A stretch of DNA of 11,819 bases from an uncultured Marinilabiliaceae bacterium (GTDB taxonomy: Bacteria > Bacteroidota > Bacteroidia > Bacteroidales > Marinilabiliaceae), in the NCBI GenBank assembly GCA_905235955.1, contig CAJONN010000042.1, positions 1-11,819 of the forward strand. Direction: 5' to 3'. Positions within the stretch are counted from its first letter, which is position 1, and the number at the start of each line of letters is the position of its first letter. The notes under the pieces are model-generated. The model saw nothing but the letters and a program-made list of their open reading frames with translations. It made no database searches and was not told the origin of the DNA. Below are positions 1 through 6,299 of this stretch, piece by piece. A program made the translations under genes and the position numbers.

Positions 1-257
1 AAATCATCAGTGTAGATGACTATATCGTTGTCGCTATTGGTGTGAGGCACAAGGTATGTAGTAGCTTGCGCGCCAGTGTCGGGCAATTGGTCAACAAGTG
101 AAACAGTCCATTGTTGTCCTCCGCTGGTAAACGAATTGAGAATATTGGCAACAGTGGTGTTGCCATAGCCTACATTGATAGCTTGTACAAGTACGGTGTT
201 GCCGTTGGCGTCGGCTTTATAGTTAGGTGTGAGTTCGTCAGTAAGTGTGAGAGCCAT
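1..257 (-). CDS. Fibre-like virion protein, N-terminal part (cut by window edge)
   Basis: The frame opens at an ATG (257-255) and runs off the window after 85 residues. The start MALTLTDELTP is followed by a short region with NVGYGNTTVANIL. Then comes the stretch LVDQLPDTGAQATTYLVPH, which has the form 'LPxTGxxxTxYLVP' that I know from tail-fibre and minor structural proteins of many phages, where it precedes a 'YDEYIW'-type strand. Here it continues as NSDNDIVIYTDD. The gene follows another fibre-like gene after a 34-base A/T-rich leader, so it is probably the next member of a receptor-binding or vertex-fibre set. The function is inferred from that motif and the context. The C-terminus, which would carry the receptor-binding part, is outside the window. 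Confidence 0.6.
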   Translation of the reverse strand, partial: MALTLTDELTPNYKADANGNTVLVQAINVGYGNTTVANILNSFTSGGQQWTVSLVDQLPDTGAQATTYLVPHTNSDNDIVIYTDD

Positions 258-274
258 AAATAAAATATTTTTTT

Positions 275-300
275 GAGGTTATTTTTTGAGGTTATTTTTT
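275..300. repeat. Tandem 13-base repeat spanning a stop codon
   Basis: GAGGTTATTTTTT occurs twice back to back (275-287 and 288-300, exact). The second copy contains the TAA stop of the 295-residue fibre-like gene (294-292 on the minus strand). The first copy forms the start of the leader for the next gene. It is one of four short repeats in this window that straddle a stop codon. Confidence 0.85.
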
Positions 301-1179
301 GATGTAAAACGACACGTCGCCTATTTGTTCTTTGTTGCTACGGAATATGCGATAACTCACAGTTGCACCGCTTTCGTTTGTATATCCTGCAATATCACCC
401 AAGCAACTAACGAAGCCGTATGCATTGATACTTGATTGATAGATATTTTCTACATAACAGCCCCACGCGGTAGGCATAGCAATATACAGATAGCCACTTT
501 TTGGATTACCCGTTGTATTGTCCTTAGGCATTTTGTATGTATCTTCGTTGGTAACGTATGATGTTTTGAGGATTTTGTGTTGTAAGTTAGAACTGAGCCA
601 CGAACTGGTTATCACACTGTCTATACTTTCGCCCTCTTCAAGTACTATCTCATCGGCAAAACCAATGTACATATAGTTGCCAAAGGTGTAGGTAAACTTT
701 TTGCTTTCGTCGGTTAGTCCTGCTGAGTCGATAATTGATACTTGCACGTTGCTTTTTGCGGTTATATCTCCGTTAAACGTGAAAGTATAATCTTCGTCAG
801 GTTCGGGTGCGTTGGCAATTTCAGTATATATTGTCTTACCACTTGCGTTGGTAATTTTGAGCGTCATACTTGCAATGCTGAATGTGCCCTGCGTTGGGCG
901 TGCGGTAAACCTTGCGGCAAGCACTGTGCCCTCTTCATACGTTCCTGCATCTGTGTCGCTACTGAGTGCAACAGAGGGGGGTATATCTTTAACGAGCAAA
1001 TCGTGTAGTATCTGCATTGCCGTTTTGCCTGTTGTTGGTTTGCCCAACCACTCTATTTCCTTAACATTAGGCTCAAACTCGGCTGTTTCTTCATCTTTGA
1101 GTTCTGCTATCTCGCTATCCGATAAGCCCGTCATATCCAATTTGCCCGTTATGGGGTTTAGTCTGTATTGGTGGCTCAT
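292..1179 (-). CDS. Fibre-like minor structural protein (295 aa)
   Basis: The N-terminus MSHQYRLNPITGKLDMTG matches the 'NPxTGxLDxxG' opening I associate with phage minor structural and fibre proteins. An acidic stretch follows, then IEWLGKPTTGKTAMQILHDLL (about residues 42-63), then a region PPSVALSSDTDAGTYEEGT that resembles Ig-like beta domains. The C-terminal part (about 165-295) contains GNYMYIGFADE, a SGYLYIAMP strand and a final SYRIFRSNKEQIGDVSFYIKK. This layout recalls fibre tips of Bacteroidetes phages. It starts three bases after the upstream coiled-coil gene, behind a strong purine-rich ribosome site inside that gene's end, so the two are probably translationally coupled. I infer a role in host recognition at the capsid surface. 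The family match is from memory only. Confidence 0.65.
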   Translation of the reverse strand: MSHQYRLNPITGKLDMTGLSDSEIAELKDEETAEFEPNVKEIEWLGKPTTGKTAMQILHDLLVKDIPPSVALSSDTDAGTYEEGTVLAARFTARPTQGTFSIASMTLKITNASGKTIYTEIANAPEPDEDYTFTFNGDITAKSNVQVSIIDSAGLTDESKKFTYTFGNYMYIGFADEIVLEEGESIDSVITSSWLSSNLQHKILKTSYVTNEDTYKMPKDNTTGNPKSGYLYIAMPTAWGCYVENIYQSSINAYGFVSCLGDIAGYTNESGATVSYRIFRSNKEQIGDVSFYIKK

Positions 1180-1182
1180 AGT

Positions 1183-2382
1183 TTATTCCTCCTCTTCCTC
1201 TTCTTCTGCGGTTGCGGTTTGTTTCTGTTGCTTGTTGATAGAGAGAGCCATTTGGTGTAGTTTATCTCTGTTCTCATCAACAAAAAGTACGAGCGTGTAA
1301 AAGTCGTTGCGTTGTTCATCGGTGAGCGAGTCAAAGAAAAGTCTGATGCTTGCAAGTCGCTCATCGGTGGGTTCGTCATCGCCATTTACAACAACAGCTG
1401 GTGCTGATATGTTTGCGGTGGGTTGTGGTGCGGTTGGTTCAGGTTCTGCGGTGTTATCTTCGGTGAGCATACCAAGCATCTCGTCTTTGCCTACGCCAAA
1501 TAGTTTGCCCACAGTGCCAGCGTGTTTGAGCAAAAGTGTTTCGGCTATTCTTGCACCTACGCCAGTGAGTGCTACGCCAGCTATCGACGCTTCAGGTTTC
1601 ATAGCTTCCAACTCATCAACGCGAGTGTTCATTTTGGCTATCTCTGCATCTTTGCTTTTGATAGTGGCTTCTGCGCTGTTTAATTCGCCCTTCAGTTGGT
1701 CGCACTCTTTCTTGTATTGGTCGCGCTCTGTGCGTAGGTCGTCTATTTGCTTTTGTGTGTTTTTGCGCTCAAACTCAAGGCGTAGGTTGTCGGCTTCGCG
1801 TTCGTGCTGATATTGTCGTTGCATATCGCGTCGGTCGTACTCATTGCGTATAAGCTGGTCGCGCACACCAAGTATTGCGCCCAGTCCGCCTCCCTCTTGT
1901 GTGCCATTTAGTCCGCCAAAAGCCATACCAAGTAGCTCATTGAGCGAGCCTAAGCCTTGCATAGTTTGCGGTTGTGGTTGTTGTGGTTGTGCCTCTGATG
2001 TGTGAGGTGTTATGTTGCGGTCGTAGTCTTGCATCGGAAACTCGCCATACTCGTCACGTAGGGTGATAGTAAATTTACCTTTCTCTTCGCCTCCTCCGCC
2101 TTTGATTATTACGCCTACTTTTACGTTTGAGGGGTTTGAAACGGCTGCGTTAAGGTGTTCAGCAAATTTGTCAGCCATTTGTGCGCCATAGTTCCAATCT
2201 TGTGGTTGTGCAAGGTTGGTATTGTCAGCGTTTGAGCCTTTAAACACCTCTACTGGCTTATCGCTAATCGACGGATTAAAAACAGATATAAAGTATCTGA
2301 TACGTCCGCCTGTGAGTGATAATGCTTTGACGTTTTCAATTATGTCGTCTACTTTCTGTTTTATGATTGCGTAGTTTGCCAT
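1183..2382 (-). CDS. Coiled-coil structural protein with acidic tail (399 aa)
   Basis: I do not recognise the family. Residues 1-115 form a compact mixed domain (VFNPSISDKPVEVFKGS, then KVGVIIKGGGGEE and KFTITLRDEYGEF). A Gln/Pro linker (131-140) leads to MQGLG (141-145) and a Gly-rich stretch ending near 170. Residues about 174-262 are a long charged coiled coil (READNLRLEFERKNTQKQ onward). A small hydrophobic helix-rich part follows (266-306), then a Pro/Ala/acidic linker and a final helical segment with LASIRLFFDSLTDEQRNDFY. The protein ends in seven Glu. A coiled coil directly before fibre genes suggests a stalk, fibre base or scaffold, but this is inference. The start ATG lies five bases after the previous stop. 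Confidence 0.6.
   Translation of the reverse strand: MANYAIIKQKVDDIIENVKALSLTGGRIRYFISVFNPSISDKPVEVFKGSNADNTNLAQPQDWNYGAQMADKFAEHLNAAVSNPSNVKVGVIIKGGGGEEKGKFTITLRDEYGEFPMQDYDRNITPHTSEAQPQQPQPQTMQGLGSLNELLGMAFGGLNGTQEGGGLGAILGVRDQLIRNEYDRRDMQRQYQHEREADNLRLEFERKNTQKQIDDLRTERDQYKKECDQLKGELNSAEATIKSKDAEIAKMNTRVDELEAMKPEASIAGVALTGVGARIAETLLLKHAGTVGKLFGVGKDEMLGMLTEDNTAEPEPTAPQPTANISAPAVVVNGDDEPTDERLASIRLFFDSLTDEQRNDFYTLVLFVDENRDKLHQMALSINKQQKQTATAEEEEEEE
1186..1193 (-). promoter_or_regulatory. Shine-Dalgarno-like site inside the upstream gene's poly-Glu tail
   Basis: On the minus strand AGGAGGAA lies about seven to eight bases before the ATG at 1179. It is also the coding sequence for the last glutamates of the 399-residue protein. 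Most other starts in this window have A-rich leaders without such a site, so this one stands out and could couple or boost translation of the fibre gene. Confidence 0.45.
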
Positions 2383-2387
2383 TGTTT

Positions 2388-2780
2388 TTATGCTTTTTTG
2401 GTTGGTGTAATCTTGATGAAGTCGAGTGTGTAAGTTGGCACGTCTTGCTCTGTGCTAAATGCTGATGTGTCGCTTGTGTTTTGGTTTTGTGTCTTTATTA
2501 TCAAAAAACGACGCATCGTCTTATATGTAGCTTGCCCCATAACGCTTATTTCGCGCTGTGTGGCTGTTAGTCCGTCGGTGGCTGAAGCTATGCAAATGCG
2601 GTGAGTGTCAGCCACAACGTCATTGTCGGATATGCGAATACCTGTGAGTATGTAAGCATCGTTGCCCAGTGGCAAGTTGATGATATTTTTACTTACTGTT
2701 AGCGATATAGGCGTAATAATTGAGTCGTAGCCCATTTGTTTTAGCCTGTTCTGCTCTAAGCCAATTATTCTGCTAATCAT
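2388..2780 (-). CDS. Small beta-rich virion protein, jelly-roll-like (130 aa)
   Basis: The sequence is dominated by alternating hydrophobic strands: DSIITPISLTVSKNIINLPL, then AYILTGIRIS and HRICIASATDG, with a final YTLDFIKITPTKKA. The piece 'IINLPL...YILTGIRI' resembles 'IINLQL...KCTGFFLT' in the 121-residue neighbour and 'DIVLP...HIRGIMG' in the 186-residue one, so the three may be diverged relatives. Its start overlaps the end of the upstream gene by eight bases (ATGATTAG), indicating translational coupling. I infer a minor capsid, vertex or fibre-base component. No enzyme motifs are visible, and the specific role is unknown. Confidence 0.6.
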   Translation of the reverse strand: MISRIIGLEQNRLKQMGYDSIITPISLTVSKNIINLPLGNDAYILTGIRISDNDVVADTHRICIASATDGLTATQREISVMGQATYKTMRRFLIIKTQNQNTSDTSAFSTEQDVPTYTLDFIKITPTKKA

Positions 2781-3333
2781 AGTCTATGTAGATTTTAACG
2801 ATGTAGTCGTTGGTTAGTGTTGGCAATGTTTCTTCGCCAAAATAGGCACGTGCCTTTTTTTTCCCTTCTTCTGTTAATCTTACATTACCCAATATGTTGT
2901 ATGTATCAAAATATGAGGTTGTTATAAAGGGCGAGAGTAGCGTTTCTTCTATCTCAATGCGCGCCATTGAGCCTGCGTCAATAGCTATATTGTCGGTGCG
3001 CACAAGGTTGTGCTTATATCCACTCTTGTGTAGTTCGTTTATGGTGCATAGTGCAATATCTGAGCCTACAACAACGCTGTTGTTGATACTTAGCGAGAAT
3101 GTGCCTATCTGTACTGAAAGCGGATTTTCAGCATAGGTTTTATCCTCTTTTATACCATTATTGGTTTCTTGGGTGGTTATAAGAAGCCTCTCGAAGTAGG
3201 TGTTTTTGCCAAGCAACACGTTGCCCATTATGCCTCTGATATGGTGTATTTTGGCGGGTAGCACTATATCTTTGGTTATAACGTCGCCCCAATGTGCTTT
3301 ATTGGCAACTGGTATGCTGATAATGTGTATCAT
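2773..3333 (-). CDS. Beta-rich virion protein, jelly-roll-like (186 aa)
   Basis: The protein opens with MIHIISIPVANKAHWGD, followed by ITKDIVLPAKIHHIRGIMGNVLL. Several more strands follow (FERLLITTQE, VQIGTFSLSINNSVVVGSDI, ARIEIEETLL), and it ends with NDYIVKIYIDYD. There are no signal peptides, membrane segments or catalytic motifs. The start overlaps the stop of the 121-residue gene by four bases (ATGA) and its end overlaps the next start by eight, so the three small genes form one coupled block. An early 'lipid-like' strand followed by 'RGI' is shared in pattern with the neighbours. Likely a structural subunit of the same assembly; identity not recognised. Confidence 0.6.
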   Translation of the reverse strand: MIHIISIPVANKAHWGDVITKDIVLPAKIHHIRGIMGNVLLGKNTYFERLLITTQETNNGIKEDKTYAENPLSVQIGTFSLSINNSVVVGSDIALCTINELHKSGYKHNLVRTDNIAIDAGSMARIEIEETLLSPFITTSYFDTYNILGNVRLTEEGKKKARAYFGEETLPTLTNDYIVKIYIDYD

Positions 3334-3695
3334 TCGTTTTTCAGGATAAAGTAAGCGTTAACTATTTGCTCTGTTTCACCGTCAGTGTTGGTAATGGTTA
3401 GTTGCACGTCTGATGAGCGAGCTGGTATGTTCTCTTCGGTGAAGTCGTAGGTAGCGTCGGCACGTCCGATGAAGTCAGTGAGTGCAAACAGCGATGCGTC
3501 GGTGTCGATTGGCAAAATCTCTTGTTGTGCAATGTTTAGTCCGAGTGTCAACTTTGAGAAGTCAGTACCAGCTTTGTATGGTGTGAGGAAAAAGCCCGTG
3601 CATTTGGCATAGTTCTCTTTTAGTTGCAAGTTGATAATCTCTGTTTTGCCTGCGGCAATTTTGATGTTGCGCTCTATTTGGTATGTCTTTTTCAT
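3330..3695 (-). CDS. Small beta-rich virion protein, jelly-roll-like (121 aa)
   Basis: The N-terminus reads KKTYQIERNIKIAAGKTEIINLQL, then YAKCTGFFLTPYKAG and FSKLTLGLNIAQQEILPID. It ends with a strand pair, DVQLTITNTDGETEQIVNAYFILKNE. The pattern of a strand, 'TGFFLTP', then a further strand and 'EILP' is what I would expect near the start of a viral jelly-roll capsid protein, but I cannot test this against structures. It sits between the 426-residue gene (29-base gap) and the 186-residue gene (ATGA overlap). A capsid or vertex role is inferred from position and composition only. Confidence 0.6.
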   Translation of the reverse strand: MKKTYQIERNIKIAAGKTEIINLQLKENYAKCTGFFLTPYKAGTDFSKLTLGLNIAQQEILPIDTDASLFALTDFIGRADATYDFTEENIPARSSDVQLTITNTDGETEQIVNAYFILKNE

Positions 3696-3724
3696 TGTGA
3701 AATGATTTTTATATGGTTGGTATT

Positions 3725-5005
3725 TTAGATTACTTTCTTATAGATGAAAAACAAGTACAAATCCCAAGTTTTGGGCAAACTACTGCCGTTGGTATAGCCA
3801 TTTGACCGCACAGTATTGTTTTTGAGGTCGGGTGTAGCGTCGGTGGGGTTGTTGCGGTTGTAGTCGTAGGTAAACTGTATAGAGCGTGGCATTGTTTGTC
3901 CAAATGTGTGTACTACCTTTCGCCACGGTACATTGTCTTTGTGTTGCACAATGTCTATGTCGGTTTGTGGTTCAAACTCTTGCTCATCGCCTCCGCTAAG
4001 GCTGAAGTTTAGGCGTATGTCTGAGGCTTGCAACACTTTTGGATTAGCTACGGTTTGTGTGTCGCTACATACTTGCATAGCAAAGAAACGCTCAGGCGCG
4101 CGGTCGAGTGCAAGGGTCTTTTCTTTGCGCCACTCGCCTGATGTGCTGTTGAGCATATCGAATGGCAAATATGTTGCTACGGCATACTTCAGCCACTCTT
4201 GCTCATCAAGGTAGTAATAGTAATGATAGGGGTTGGGTGAGCTTGTTATTTTTACTTCTCTGACGTGGCTGGGCTCCCATAGGTAACATCGCCCACTTGG
4301 ACCGCTAAGTGTAACATCGCCCATATCAGCTAACCGCTTAGCGTATGCTAAATTTGGCGTTGGCGACGAGTAAAAGTCGTGGCATCGCGGATATTTGAAA
4401 TCGTCGCCCCAAAAGATTATTTTGTCAGGGTTTTCGTATGTGCCGCCCTTTATTGTTGTGTTGTTCTCCGTCTTATCGTCTGATAATTTTAATTCTACAC
4501 ATTCGTGTTCTTCTCCGTTGTAGTATTTACCTTCTTCTTTTGGCTCTCGTGTATCTTTCCACCTCAGTAGTCCCTCTTCAGCATACGCCATAAGTGTGTC
4601 GCGGTCAGGTATCTCTCTTAGTTTTATTCTGAAAGCTTCAACAAAATCAAAACCTTTGAAATCTGCAATAGGCTCACTACTGCACACAAATACAACGTTG
4701 AAATCGTTGATGTTTTGCGCTGAAATCTTTACCTCGCTAAGGTTTACGTTTAGTCCTACTTCAAGCGCAATATCGCGCCAATCGTGCCTATTAATGCCGT
4801 AGGGTGTCGATGTACAGAATGGCAATATTGGCACGTTTCGGCAAATCATTTTGCCGTCGACTGTGATAGTAACATTGTCTTGCTCTTTTTTGTAGTTGAA
4901 GATACCGCCATTCTTGCTTTCAAAAAACAAGTGTGTTATGCTTCGTGCTTCGAGCGGTGTGGTGGTTACTATTTGGGTGCTGTTTACTGGTATAGAGAAA
5001 AACAT
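3725..5005 (-). CDS. Large beta-rich virion protein, candidate capsid or vertex protein (426 aa)
   Basis: Two beta-rich halves are visible. Residues 1-120 hold strands MFFSIPVNSTQIVTTTPL, NVTITVDGK, LNVNLSEVKIS and FNVVFVCSSEP. Residues about 330-426 hold ASDIRLNFSLSG, DIDIVQH, RSIQFTYDYN and a terminal WDLYLFFIYKKVI. The middle (about 120-290) is charged and aromatic, with GGTYENPDKIIFWGDDFKYP and a Tyr run HYYYYLD. The two-sandwich outline and about 400-residue length are compatible with a double jelly-roll capsid protein, but no diagnostic motif proves it. It could equally be a penton or spike protein. The start at 5005 follows an A-rich leader directly after the tRNA-like RNA element, so its expression may differ from that of the upstream 200-residue gene. 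Confidence 0.6.
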   Translation of the reverse strand: MFFSIPVNSTQIVTTTPLEARSITHLFFESKNGGIFNYKKEQDNVTITVDGKMICRNVPILPFCTSTPYGINRHDWRDIALEVGLNVNLSEVKISAQNINDFNVVFVCSSEPIADFKGFDFVEAFRIKLREIPDRDTLMAYAEEGLLRWKDTREPKEEGKYYNGEEHECVELKLSDDKTENNTTIKGGTYENPDKIIFWGDDFKYPRCHDFYSSPTPNLAYAKRLADMGDVTLSGPSGRCYLWEPSHVREVKITSSPNPYHYYYYLDEQEWLKYAVATYLPFDMLNSTSGEWRKEKTLALDRAPERFFAMQVCSDTQTVANPKVLQASDIRLNFSLSGGDEQEFEPQTDIDIVQHKDNVPWRKVVHTFGQTMPRSIQFTYDYNRNNPTDATPDLKNNTVRSNGYTNGSSLPKTWDLYLFFIYKKVI

Positions 5006-5029
5006 AGTTTTAGATTTTGTTGTTATTAG

Positions 5030-5073
5030 AGCGGTAGAGAGGAATCGAACCTCTCCGCAGACCGTCTACCGCT
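5030..5073 (-). other. tRNA-like acceptor/T-arm minihelix in mRNA sense
   Basis: Read on the minus strand, GCGGTAG (5072-5066) pairs perfectly with CTACCGC (5037-5031), with an extra A-T pair outside (5073/5030). Inside it, AGAGG (5054-5050) and CCTCT (5042-5038) close the seven-base loop TTCGATT (5049-5043). This is exactly the canonical T-arm (G-TTCGATT-C), stacked on a 7-bp acceptor stem. Only an 11-base bulge, ACGGTCTGCGG, takes the place of the D and anticodon arms, and no CCA is encoded. The upstream bases GCTCAGCGGTAGA also resemble a tRNA D-arm. It lies between the 200- and 426-residue structural genes. It may be an mRNA-processing site, a tRNA relic or an attachment sequence. Confidence 0.7.
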
Positions 5074-5075
5074 GA

Positions 5076-5108
5076 GCAAGTTGCAAACTCCGACTATTTG
5101 CAACTTGC
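5076..5108 (-). repeat. Perfect 12-bp hairpin after the 200-residue gene
   Basis: On the minus strand GCAAGTTGCAAA, a nine-base loop (TAGTCGGAG) and TTTGCAACTTGC form an uninterrupted 12-bp stem. It begins about ten bases after the TAA of the 200-residue gene and is separated by only two bases from the tRNA-like minihelix. No T-run follows, so it is not a standard intrinsic terminator. It could protect the 3' end of the upstream message from exonucleases or punctuate the operon. Confidence 0.8.
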
Positions 5109-5109
5109 G

Positions 5110-5131
5110 AGGTTTTGTTTAGGCTTTGTTT
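5110..5131. repeat. Tandem 11-base repeat spanning a stop codon
   Basis: AGGTTTTGTTT (5110-5120) and AGGCTTTGTTT (5121-5131) are adjacent and differ at one base. The TAA of the 200-residue gene (minus 5121-5119) sits at their junction. The arrangement parallels three other stop-codon repeats in the window. Confidence 0.6.
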
Positions 5132-5721
5132 GTCTTAACACCGTAGAGGACAATCTTCAATGCCTTATTGCCTGTTGTGGCAGGAAGATATATCCACGGT
5201 ACAATATCAGTCAGAGGGCTGATAAGTTTCGGACAATCGAGTTCGTAATAACCAACAAGTTTGTCAGTGTTAGCTGGGGTTTTGAACAACTCCATAGAGT
5301 TACGAGGGATAAGCACCTTATCACCTACTTTCAACTCAAATTCGCCATTAGCAACATCGGCTGCAATAACGCCAAATTCAGAGTTTTTGAGGGTGTGGGT
5401 GTTATCAATAGCTGTTGCGCTTTCCAATACCTGAACACCAGTTACAAGGAAGTATGTGTTAGCTTCCAATTGGCGCTTATTGAGGTTGGTAATACCTACC
5501 TCCTTAGAGTCTGAAGCCTGAAAAGCCTCTACTGTTGTGTCTGCGCCCAAGTTGCGGACATTGTAGAGTGCATAGTCTACTACTTGCACTGTGCCACTCT
5601 TGATTGCCTTTGCGAGATTTGCGTCAATTTTTGACAAGCGAGCGGCAAACTCAGTTATGCCACTTGCGATTTTTGTACCTACAAACGAGATACGTCCTGC
5701 TGCTGCTTTATTTTCTGCCAT
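5119..5721 (-). CDS. Probable abundant capsid protein, beta-rich (200 aa)
   Basis: An N-terminal helical stretch (about residues 17-43, ASGITEFAARLSKIDANLAK) precedes a beta-rich body: GTVQVVDYALYNVRN, ANTYFLVTGVQVLE, FGVIAADVANGEFELKVGDK, LVGYYELDCPKLI and the final VPWIYLPATTGNKALKIVLYGV. The end pattern 'P..I.LP....NKALKIVLYG' is typical of sandwich-type capsid subunits as I remember them. Its codons look even and well formed, and the gene is followed by a strong hairpin and a tRNA-like structure, which fits a message made in excess. No enzyme or membrane motif is present. I infer the major or a very abundant capsid subunit; confirmation would need a structure prediction. The ATG at 5721 follows an A/T-rich leader without Shine-Dalgarno site. 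Confidence 0.65.
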   Translation of the reverse strand: MAENKAAAGRISFVGTKIASGITEFAARLSKIDANLAKAIKSGTVQVVDYALYNVRNLGADTTVEAFQASDSKEVGITNLNKRQLEANTYFLVTGVQVLESATAIDNTHTLKNSEFGVIAADVANGEFELKVGDKVLIPRNSMELFKTPANTDKLVGYYELDCPKLISPLTDIVPWIYLPATTGNKALKIVLYGVKTNKA

Positions 5722-5757
5722 TTTTTTGAAAATAATTATTGTTAGTAAATAGTTTTT

Positions 5758-5778
5758 TTTAGAGTTTAGAGTTTAGAG
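5758..5778. repeat. Triple tandem 7-base repeat spanning a stop codon
   Basis: TTTAGAG occurs three times in a row (5758-5764, 5765-5771, 5772-5778). The TAA stop of the 167-residue gene (5775-5773) lies in the copy nearest that gene. The other two copies start the leader of the 200-residue gene, directly before an A-run on the minus strand. All copies are identical. Confidence 0.85.
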
Positions 5779-6276
5779 TAAGTCATCAACTGCGCCTACT
5801 TCTTCTTCATATCCGTATTCGTCAATATCGCCTACTTCTTCTATTTCAGGGTGATAAGTTGTAAGCAACTCATTGTCAGTTGGCAACTCATCGTATGTTA
5901 CCTTTTCATCAATGCCAAGACCCGGAAGAGCTACAGGGAGAGCCTCTACAGGTTGGTCATCAGTGCCGTTGAGCGATACTATTGATTTGCCAGTAGCTGC
6001 GTTGAGCATACCTGCACCACCAGCTGCAATCATACCCAAACCTACATCTTTCAGGATAGGGTTTTTGCTCATAGTGTTAACTGCGAAACCTGCTACTGTG
6101 ATGATAGCGGGTGAGGCAATTGCTGACGTGTCGCCTGACAAACCGAGAAGGTCAGTGCCACTTGTGGCGTCTTTCTGTCCGACGAATTTTTTTGCGTATG
6201 TACCAATAGCCAAGCCTGCTATAATAGACAAGCCACGCTGTGCTACGCCTTTGTAGTTATTAGATTTCTTTGCCAT
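5773..6276 (-). CDS. Small Gly/Ala-rich membrane protein with acidic tail (167 aa)
   Basis: Three hydrophobic, small-residue-rich segments are visible: GLSIIAGLAIGTYAKKFV (15-32), AIASPAIITVAGFAVNTM (52-69) and ILKDVGLGMIAAGGAGML (74-91). Each could span a membrane. The start MAKKSNNYKG is basic. After SLNGTDD (101-107) and LPGLG (117-121) the last 45 residues are strongly acidic and end in DDLL. The Gly-rich helices suggest close packing, as in internal membrane proteins of membrane-containing phages. The acidic tail might be processed off or bind basic partners such as the Lys-rich segments of the two SH3 proteins. It lies just before the putative capsid gene. The family is not recognised and the role is inferred. 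Confidence 0.6.
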   Translation of the reverse strand: MAKKSNNYKGVAQRGLSIIAGLAIGTYAKKFVGQKDATSGTDLLGLSGDTSAIASPAIITVAGFAVNTMSKNPILKDVGLGMIAAGGAGMLNAATGKSIVSLNGTDDQPVEALPVALPGLGIDEKVTYDELPTDNELLTTYHPEIEEVGDIDEYGYEEEVGAVDDLL

Positions 6277-6299
6277 TTTGTTGTGTTTTTTTGTTTGTT

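Noticed and set aside
5030..5108. A complete tRNA gene
   Set aside because: The only strand complementary to the 3' acceptor lies 11 bases before the T-arm, leaving no room for D and anticodon arms. The neighbouring 12-bp hairpin lies outside the acceptor stem and its nine-base loop is not a normal anticodon loop.
5076..5108. Intrinsic transcription terminator
   Set aside because: The stem is strong, but no T-run follows on the minus strand; the next sequence is the G/C-rich minihelix.
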